Of a stretch of DNA of 11,780 bases, positions 7,202 through 11,780 are shown one piece after another. Numbering within the stretch: the stretch's first letter is position 1; every line of letters starts with the position of its first letter. Below the pieces are notes generated by a model. That model saw nothing but the letters and a program-made list of their open reading frames with translations, did no database searches and was not told the origin of the DNA. A program made the position numbers and the translations under genes. The DNA comes from CAZGVW01 sp964529265 (GTDB taxonomy: Bacteria; Planctomycetota; Phycisphaerae; Phycisphaerales; UBA1924). The stretch is taken from NCBI GenBank assembly GCA_964529265.1, contig CAZGVW010000279.1, positions 1 to 11,780 of the forward strand, written 5' to 3'.

Positions 7202-7229
7202 CCGAGGACAAAAGTCTGACGATCCTCGG
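7202..7229. promoter_or_regulatory. inverted repeat (7-bp arms) in the 7159-7310 gap
   Basis: Arms CCGAGGA (7202-7208) and TCCTCGG (7223-7229) flank a 14-nt spacer. It lies 43 bp after the FAD-oxidoreductase stop and about 90 bp upstream of the start point predicted from the sigma-54-like element. No T-run follows, so it is a poor intrinsic terminator. A binding site for a dimeric regulator is an alternative. Confidence 0.3.
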
Positions 7230-7279
7230 ATTACCTGGCCGGCGCCTCTCGCTTTTCGCGCGACTTTTGGCTGAGCGGC

Positions 7280-7295
7280 TAGCACGCTCCTTGCC
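7280..7295 (+). promoter_or_regulatory. candidate sigma-54 (-24/-12) promoter element
   Basis: TAGCACGCTCCTTGCC matches the consensus TGGCACG-N4-TTGC at every fixed position except one (A for the first G of the -25/-24 pair), with correct spacing between the -24 and -12 elements. Transcription would begin near 7306, only about 5 nt before the GT2 ATG at 7311. This would be almost leaderless and weakens the case. Confidence 0.3.
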
Positions 7296-7310
7296 TCACC
7301 CGGACGCGCA

Positions 7311-8399
7311 ATGCCTGCGGTCGGCCACAGCAGTTCGCCCAATCTTCGCCTCTCCGTGATCGTCCCGTTCCATCGCGATCTGAGCCGTCTCCGGCCATGC
7401 CTCGAGGCCATTCGAGCGGCCGGCGCCTGGCTTCCCCCAGGGGCGGACCTGGCCGAAGTCTTTGTCGCCGCTGATGGAGCGATCGACGATCCGGAACCGG
7501 TCGCGACGGCCAACGGCTCCCTCGTGGTGGTGATCCCGGGCCCGGCACAGGGGCCGGCCGTTGCGCGCACACGAGCGGCCGAACAGGCATCTGGAGAGCT
7601 GCTCGTCTTCATCGACTCGGATGTCGTCGTCCGCAGGGACGCGCTCGCCAGATTGGCCGCGCTCTTTCAAAACGATCCCGCGATCGGCGCCGCGTTCGGC
7701 GCCTACGACGAGGAGCCGCCCGACAAGGGTTTCTTCTCGCAGTGCAAGAACCTCGCGCACTCGTTCATTCACCAGCGATCCAACCGGGACGCGACCACGT
7801 TCTGGGCCGGCCTTGGCGCGGTGCGCGCGCCGGTGTTCGCGGCCGTGGGAGGGTTCGATCCCCGGTTCGCGCATCCGTCGGTCGAAGACATCGATCTCGG
7901 GTACCGCATTCGGGCGGCCGGCTTCCGTATCGTACTGGAGCCCGCGATTCAGGGCACGCACCTGAAGCGATGGACGTTCTGGTCGTCGATCGTGACCGAC
8001 ATCCGCGATCGCGGTGTGCCCTGGACGCAGCTGCTGAATCGCTACCGGTCCATGCGTAACGACCTGAATGTGACTCACAAGTACCGATTGGCTGTCGTGA
8101 TGGCGTACGCGCTCGTGCTCGCCCTCCTGGCGGCGCCCTGGCGACCGGCGCTGCTGCTGGCGGCGGGGGCGTTGCTCGCCGGGCTGTGGATGATCGATCG
8201 TCCCTACTATCGATTCTTCGCGAACCGTCGCGGACTGCCGTTCGCGCTCGCGTGGTTTCCGTTCCACATCATCCATCATCTGTGCAACGGACTCTCGTTC
8301 GCTCTCGGCACCTGTCTCTACGCCGGCCGCCGGTGGGCGGGGCTGGAGCTGCCGTGGGCGCTGCCGGTGACGCCCTGGTCACCGCGAGAGATGCGGTGA
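7311..8399 (+). CDS. GT2 family glycosyltransferase with C-terminal membrane helices
   Basis: 362 aa. The GT-A domain begins LSVIVPFHRD (14-23). GPAVARTRAAEQASGELLVFIDSD spans 81-104, with the metal-binding DSD at 102-104. FWAGLGAVRAPVFAAVGGFD (164-183) and VEDIDLGYRIRAAG (191-204) form the acceptor/catalytic region with ED at 192-193. About three hydrophobic segments follow (260-275, 278-294, 310-335), anchoring the enzyme to the membrane. The family transfers a sugar from a nucleotide donor; donor and acceptor are not deducible, though a lipid-linked glycan is likely given the membrane anchor and neighbours. The ATG has only a weak CGGACG upstream. It opens a coupled set: its TGA overlaps the GTG of the next gene by 4 bp. 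A 152-bp gap with possible regulatory elements precedes it, so it may have its own promoter. Confidence 0.9.
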   Translation: MPAVGHSSSPNLRLSVIVPFHRDLSRLRPCLEAIRAAGAWLPPGADLAEVFVAADGAIDDPEPVATANGSLVVVIPGPAQGPAVARTRAAEQASGELLVFIDSDVVVRRDALARLAALFQNDPAIGAAFGAYDEEPPDKGFFSQCKNLAHSFIHQRSNRDATTFWAGLGAVRAPVFAAVGGFDPRFAHPSVEDIDLGYRIRAAGFRIVLEPAIQGTHLKRWTFWSSIVTDIRDRGVPWTQLLNRYRSMRNDLNVTHKYRLAVVMAYALVLALLAAPWRPALLLAAGALLAGLWMIDRPYYRFFANRRGLPFALAWFPFHIIHHLCNGLSFALGTCLYAGRRWAGLELPWALPVTPWSPREMR

Positions 8400-9889
8400 C
8401 CAGCTTTGACCGCGCCGGTATCAGTCGCGCCCTGTCTCGCGTGAGCCGGTCTGACCGGGGTCGTGCGGCAACCGCGGCGACGACACGCGGGCAGCGCCTG
8501 GACATGGCGGGGCGACTCGCGCTGGCCAGAGCCGCCATCCTCGAGTGGCTCCTGTTCGATTCACGAATGGCTCGGGCGACGATCGCGGCGGGTCTTTCGA
8601 TCGTGGCGTTCGCGGCATGGATCGGTGGCCGGTTTCGCCGAGCGATCGATCTCGTGATGACGCTGGATCGCGGCGGCTTTCCCGGTCCGCTCCCGCTGGT
8701 GCTGCGGCGCGCCCTGGCCGCGGACCAACCAGACGACCCCGCATGGCTCCGCCGCGCGCGGACCCGAGTGGTCTCGAGATGCCGCGAGCAGATGACCGGC
8801 CTCCAGCCTCAGCCGCAAACCGCGCGGTTCTACTCGCAACCCGATGGGCTGCTCGGCCCGCTGGTCATGGTGCTCAAACCGGCCACCGCGGAGGAGAAGG
8901 GCGTCCTCGTTCTGCTCTACTCGTACGTCCTGCCGCTTTTTGGACGGCTCTTCGACCTGGAGAAGGTCCTCCGCCGTTACCACCTCGTGCTCGAGCCGAG
9001 CTGGAGCGGCTACTGCAACGCCGACGTGATGTGCTATCGGGGCCTCGATGACGTGGTTTTCGTCCAGGCCTATGAGCCGCGCGACCGCGAGCTCATCGAC
9101 AGCCTGAAATCGAACCTCGTGTCCGTGCCGACATCGAACAACTGGTGGGTCGATCACCGCATGTTCGCGCCGATCTCGGGAGTGACCAGGGACATCGACG
9201 TCATCATGGTCGCGGGCTGGGCGCCCTACAAACGGCACGCCCAGTTCTTTGCCGCATTGCGGACGCTGCGGCGGCGCGGCGTTCGGCTGAAGGTCGCTCT
9301 CGTCGGCTATTCGCTTGGCCTCAGCCTTGACGATCTGCGGAGGCTCGCGGCGCACTACGGGATCGACGATCAGATCGAGTGGCACGAAGGGCTGTCCCAA
9401 CCCGACGTCAACGTGCTGCTGAACCGATCGAAGGTGAACGTGATCTGGTCGCGCAAGGAAGGCGTGAACCGCGCGATTGTCGAGGGCATGTTCGCGGGAG
9501 TGCCGTGCGTGGTCCGCGCCGGATTCAACTACGGATTCAAGTATCCGTACATCAACGAGGCGACCGGGCGCTTCGCCGACGAGTCCGAACTGTCCGATTG
9601 TCTGGCGTGGATGATGGACAACTATCGACGATTCGACCCCCGCCCCTGGGTGATGGAGCACATGTCCTGCCAGCGGTCGACCGCCATCGTCGAAGGCGTC
9701 GTCCGCCGCCACGTTCAGGGACCGTGGACCGGTCCGCTGGCTGTGAAAGTGAACGGCCTGCACGGGATGCACTACTGGAACGCAGGCGACGACGCCCGCT
9801 TTGAAGAAGACTACCGGTTCTTGCGCTCGACGATCAGACAGGAGCCCGGCCTCAGGGCCGTTCCCGACGCGGCGAGCCTCCGCGTGTGA
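8396..9889 (+). CDS. GT4-like (GT-B fold) glycosyltransferase
   Basis: 497 aa from the GTG at 8396, which overlaps the previous stop in GTGA; GCGAGAGA upstream can serve as ribosome-binding site. The C-terminal half carries the GT-B signature: IMVAGWAPYKRHAQFFAALR (270-289, donor phosphate-binding K279/R280 region), VALVGYSLG (300-308), IEWHEGLSQPDVNVLLNRSK (327-346) and SRKEGVNRAIVEGMFAGVPC (352-371). The E-x7-E pair is partly kept at E355 and E363. A hydrophobic helix at about 60-77 in the N-terminal part may tether it to the membrane. The N-terminal half is less conserved than in typical GT4 enzymes. Retaining sugar transfer to a glycan intermediate is the family role; the sugar is unknown. 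The frame stays open upstream to about 8186, inside the preceding gene, but that extension is low-complexity Arg/Ala-rich and is not used. Confidence 0.88.
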   Translation: MTSFDRAGISRALSRVSRSDRGRAATAATTRGQRLDMAGRLALARAAILEWLLFDSRMARATIAAGLSIVAFAAWIGGRFRRAIDLVMTLDRGGFPGPLPLVLRRALAADQPDDPAWLRRARTRVVSRCREQMTGLQPQPQTARFYSQPDGLLGPLVMVLKPATAEEKGVLVLLYSYVLPLFGRLFDLEKVLRRYHLVLEPSWSGYCNADVMCYRGLDDVVFVQAYEPRDRELIDSLKSNLVSVPTSNNWWVDHRMFAPISGVTRDIDVIMVAGWAPYKRHAQFFAALRTLRRRGVRLKVALVGYSLGLSLDDLRRLAAHYGIDDQIEWHEGLSQPDVNVLLNRSKVNVIWSRKEGVNRAIVEGMFAGVPCVVRAGFNYGFKYPYINEATGRFADESELSDCLAWMMDNYRRFDPRPWVMEHMSCQRSTAIVEGVVRRHVQGPWTGPLAVKVNGLHGMHYWNAGDDARFEEDYRFLRSTIRQEPGLRAVPDAASLRV

Positions 9890-10605
9890 GCGGATTCGGC
9901 AAGCGGCTGGCGCGTCGGCTGCTCCGATCCGCCGGGTACGCCGTTCGAGACATCGGTCGCGGCGTCGGCGGGGTCGAACTGCTGCACGACGCGCGGGTCC
10001 TGCTGGGGCACCCGGACCGTCCCGAGGTGTTCGATGTGGGCGCCAACGTCGGGCAGACGACGCTGGCGATACTCGATCACTTCCGATCGCCTCACATTCA
10101 CGCCTTCGAGCCATCGCCAGCCACGTTTCGGCTGCTTCGGCAGGCGGTTGGCGGACGCGACGGCGTCACCCTCGTACCGTCTGCGCTCGGCGACCAGGAA
10201 GGCATGCTGCCGTTCAACGTGACGCGCGACTACTCCGTCAACGATTCCCTGCTTACCCCGACGTGGCAGGATCGGGGCTCGGTTGTCGAAGTGCGTGTCG
10301 AGACGGTGGCGGGATACTGTGCCCGTCACCGGATCCAGAGAATCGATCTCCTCAAAATCGACGCACAAGGGTACGACCTTCACGTGCTGCGGGGCGCCCG
10401 GGAGATGCTGAGCGAGAAGCGCATCACGCTATTCGCGTGTGAAGCCAATCAGGCACATCTGTACGACGGTCAGCCGACGGTTGGCGATCTGCTTGCGTTT
10501 GCCGGCGATGCCGGCTATGAGCTCGTCGGCTTTTACGAACAGACGTACGTCGCCAACGCGTTGTCATATTTCGATATGTTGTTCCGCGTGCGTGCAGGCT
10601 CGTGA
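9886..10605 (+). CDS. FkbM family methyltransferase
   Basis: 239 aa, normal for FkbM methyltransferases. Start is GTG at 9886, overlapping the preceding TGA by 4 bp (GTGA), which indicates translational coupling to the GT4 gene. SAM-binding motif I is VFDVGANVGQTTLAI (48-62), motif II is HAFEPSPATFRLL (72-84), and the family hallmark IDLLKIDAQGYDLHVLRGA is at 153-171. FkbM enzymes O-methylate hydroxyls on polyketides or sugars; in a glycan cluster, O-methylation of a sugar hydroxyl or chain end is the likely job, probably in the cytoplasm on the growing glycan. No membrane segment is seen. The final residues FDMLFRVRAGS are typical of the family end. The assignment is sure; the target is inferred. 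Confidence 0.92.
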   Translation: MSGFGKRLARRLLRSAGYAVRDIGRGVGGVELLHDARVLLGHPDRPEVFDVGANVGQTTLAILDHFRSPHIHAFEPSPATFRLLRQAVGGRDGVTLVPSALGDQEGMLPFNVTRDYSVNDSLLTPTWQDRGSVVEVRVETVAGYCARHRIQRIDLLKIDAQGYDLHVLRGAREMLSEKRITLFACEANQAHLYDGQPTVGDLLAFAGDAGYELVGFYEQTYVANALSYFDMLFRVRAGS

Positions 10606-10640
10606 CCCGACAATAGTCACGACCAGCGGCAGAGCCATCC

Positions 10641-11390
10641 ATGTTTCGGGAAACACACGCCCGGTCGATCATGAAAGCGTTGTCGTGGCGGATCATGGGA
10701 ACGCTGGCGACCACCGGACTCGTGTTTGCCTTCACCCGCCGTCTCTCGATTTCCCTCGCGGTCGGATCGCTCGAGTTCCTCTCGAAGATCGGCATCTTCT
10801 GGCTTCACGAGCGCGCGTGGGATCGGCTGCCCTACGGCCGCGAGCAGATCCAGCCCGTCGTCATGTGGTTTACGGGGTTGTCCGGATCGGGCAAGAGCAG
10901 CGTGGCCGACTGGGTGGCCGACGCGCTGCAGCACCGGGGGCTGCGCGTCGAGCGCCTGGACGGCGACACGATCCGCGACATCTTTCCGACGACTGGCTAC
11001 AGCCGGCCCGAGCGCGATGCGCACATCAAACGGGTGGGCTATCTCGCCAGCAAGCTCGAGACGAATGGCGTGTTCGTCGTGGCGTCCTTCGTCTCTCCGT
11101 ATCGGGAGGCCAGGGACTTCGTGCGTGGGCTCTGCCGGCACTTCATCGAGATCCACGTTTCGACGCCGCTGGAGGTCTGTGAGCGTCGCGACACGAAGGG
11201 CTTGTACGCGCGCGCACGGCGCGGTGAGCTCGCGCAGTTCACCGGTGTCGACGACCCGTACGAGGCTCCGAGTCAGCCCGATCTCGTCCTCGATATGAGT
11301 GCGCTGAGCGTCGAGTCGGCCGGGTCGCGGGTCCTAGCCCTGCTCGCGGGTCCCGTTGGTCGGCGCGGCGCTCGACTCGAGCAGCGCTGA
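10641..11390 (+). CDS. DUF2061 membrane domain fused to adenylylsulfate (APS) kinase
   Basis: 249 aa in two parts. Residues about 8-66 match the DUF2061 pattern: RSIMKALSWRIMGTLATT, then LAVGSLEFLSKIGIFWLHER, with two hydrophobic helices. Residues 74-235 are an APS kinase: P-loop GLSGSGKSS (79-87), LDGDTIRDIF (106-115), ERDAHIKRVGYLA (124-136), NGVFVVASFVSPYREARDFV (142-161) and KGLYARARRGELAQFTGVDD (186-205) followed by PYEAP. The enzyme phosphorylates APS to PAPS, the sulfate donor for sulfotransferases or for assimilation. The membrane domain suggests PAPS production beside the glycan machinery, hence possible glycan sulfation. No ATP sulfurylase or sulfotransferase lies in the window. ATG at 10641 follows AGAG; ATG at 10671 is an alternative that keeps most of DUF2061. 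The 3' end overlaps the convergent glycosyltransferase by 57 bp. Catalytic motifs look intact. Confidence 0.92.
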   Translation: MFRETHARSIMKALSWRIMGTLATTGLVFAFTRRLSISLAVGSLEFLSKIGIFWLHERAWDRLPYGREQIQPVVMWFTGLSGSGKSSVADWVADALQHRGLRVERLDGDTIRDIFPTTGYSRPERDAHIKRVGYLASKLETNGVFVVASFVSPYREARDFVRGLCRHFIEIHVSTPLEVCERRDTKGLYARARRGELAQFTGVDDPYEAPSQPDLVLDMSALSVESAGSRVLALLAGPVGRRGARLEQR

Positions 11391-11780
11391 CCTCGGCGCG
11401 AAGTGAGACGACACGCGGAGCTCATGAGGCGGGCGCACGACCAGCGCGCACGCGCGCGCGAAGTCGTAGACGAGTCCCACGATGAGCGCTTGACAGGCCA
11501 CGAGGACGCTGCGTTCCGCTCTGGTTGTCCGGCTGATCAGAGACACGGTTCGCGTGCCCACCAAACCGGCAAGCAGGACAAACCCGACTGGCATGGGCCA
11601 CCAGACGCCGAACGGCCAGGCGACGATGCCCACGAGCGCAGACGCGACCGCGATCAGCATGGCAATGGGGAACAACACGCTCGGCAGGTCTCGAAAACCC
11701 CCACGCCCGCGCAGACTCACACGAAGATTGTCTTGTCCTCGCCAGAGCTCACCGCGGAACAGCGCGCCATCGTCGAGACA
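11334..11780 (-). CDS. membrane-associated glycosyltransferase, C-terminal part (N-terminus off the window)
   Basis: The last 148 residues of a protein that enters from the right edge without a start. The visible part begins CLDDGALFRGELWRGQDNLR, which I recognise as the region after the catalytic GT-A domain in many membrane GT2 enzymes. It continues RGGFRDLPSVLFPIAML and then shows three hydrophobic stretches with few charged breaks (about 38-55, 59-76, 92-110 of the visible part). The tail is polar and ends NGTREQG. A GTG at 11720 could be misread as a start, but the frame stays open with family-like sequence to the edge. The gene converges on the APS-kinase gene and overlaps its last 57 bp. 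A GT2 identity is likely but not proven, because the catalytic motifs are outside the window. Confidence 0.72.
   Translation of the reverse strand, partial: CLDDGALFRGELWRGQDNLRVSLRGRGGFRDLPSVLFPIAMLIAVASALVGIVAWPFGVWWPMPVGFVLLAGLVGTRTVSLISRTTRAERSVLVACQALIVGLVYDFARACALVVRPPHELRVSSHFAPRSALLESSAAPTNGTREQG

Noticed and set aside
7296..8279. Minus-strand open frame (327 codons) opposite the GT2 gene
   Set aside because: No recognisable motif, highly charged low-complexity product, and the opposite strand encodes a clear GT2 enzyme.
8186..8395. Upstream extension of the GT4 gene by 70 codons
   Set aside because: The added segment lies inside the GT2 gene and is biased and domain-free. The GTG at 8396 in a GTGA overlap is the better start.
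8561..10114. Long open frame on the minus strand (517 codons) opposite the GT4 and FkbM genes
   Set aside because: Composition is Arg/His/Ala-rich with no domain, and it lies antisense to two well-supported genes. Long antisense frames are expected in high-GC DNA.
11444..11460. 17-bp alternating purine-pyrimidine tract (GC-rich, possible Z-DNA)
   Set aside because: It lies in the coding frame of the glycosyltransferase tail (ARACA region) and is explained by GC-rich codons.
1..11780. CRISPR arrays, tRNA or rRNA genes, insertion-sequence ends, phage or integrase genes
   Set aside because: No regularly spaced repeats, no cloverleaf or rRNA-like segment and no transposase or integrase motif was seen by eye. 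Short or diverged elements could be missed without a search.

Overview
High-GC bacterial DNA with tightly packed genes, frequent GTG starts and 4-bp stop/start overlaps. Every gene that can be recognised belongs to a surface-glycan (O-antigen, capsule or exopolysaccharide type) biosynthesis locus. The protein style and base composition would suit an environmental Acidobacteriota, for example Vicinamibacterales, but this is an impression: the window holds no phylogenetic marker. No rRNA, tRNA, CRISPR array, insertion sequence or integrase was seen.

Layout. (1) 1-3790, minus strand, read right to left: a membrane-anchored sulfatase-superfamily hydrolase/transferase; a 170-bp gap with inverted repeats; a small (85 aa) predicted membrane protein; a GtrB/DPM1-type polyprenyl-phosphate glycosyltransferase; and a SAM methyltransferase of the sugar C-methyltransferase type that runs off the left edge. 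The last three genes are spaced 18-19 bp apart and look like one transcription unit. (2) 3791-3911: a 121-bp divergent promoter region. (3) 3912-11390, plus strand: a polytopic membrane protein resembling the LIC_10190 family; an FAD-dependent amine-oxidase/UDP-galactopyranose-mutase-like oxidoreductase; a 152-bp gap with an inverted repeat and a sigma-54-like element; then GT2, GT4 and FkbM methyltransferase genes joined by two 4-bp GTGA overlaps; and finally a fusion of a DUF2061 membrane domain to an adenylylsulfate (APS) kinase. (4) 11334-11780, minus strand: the C-terminal part of another membrane-associated glycosyltransferase, convergent with and overlapping the APS-kinase gene by 57 bp.

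How the genes may work together. The GT2 and GT4 enzymes would build or decorate a lipid-linked glycan. The two methyltransferases would add C- or O-methyl groups, and the FAD enzyme would modify a sugar or lipid intermediate. The LIC_10190-like protein may be a GT-C-like membrane transferase or polymerase. The membrane-tethered APS kinase suggests local supply of PAPS for a sulfated glycan, but no sulfotransferase lies in the window, so this remains inference. The sulfatase-like protein has threonine where sulfatases carry the formylglycine precursor, so it is more likely a phospho- or alkyl-transferase/hydrolase than a true sulfatase.

The most unusual items are the DUF2061-APS kinase fusion, the small membrane protein preceding the GtrB-like gene together with the palindromes in its leader, and the 7202-7295 regulatory candidate.
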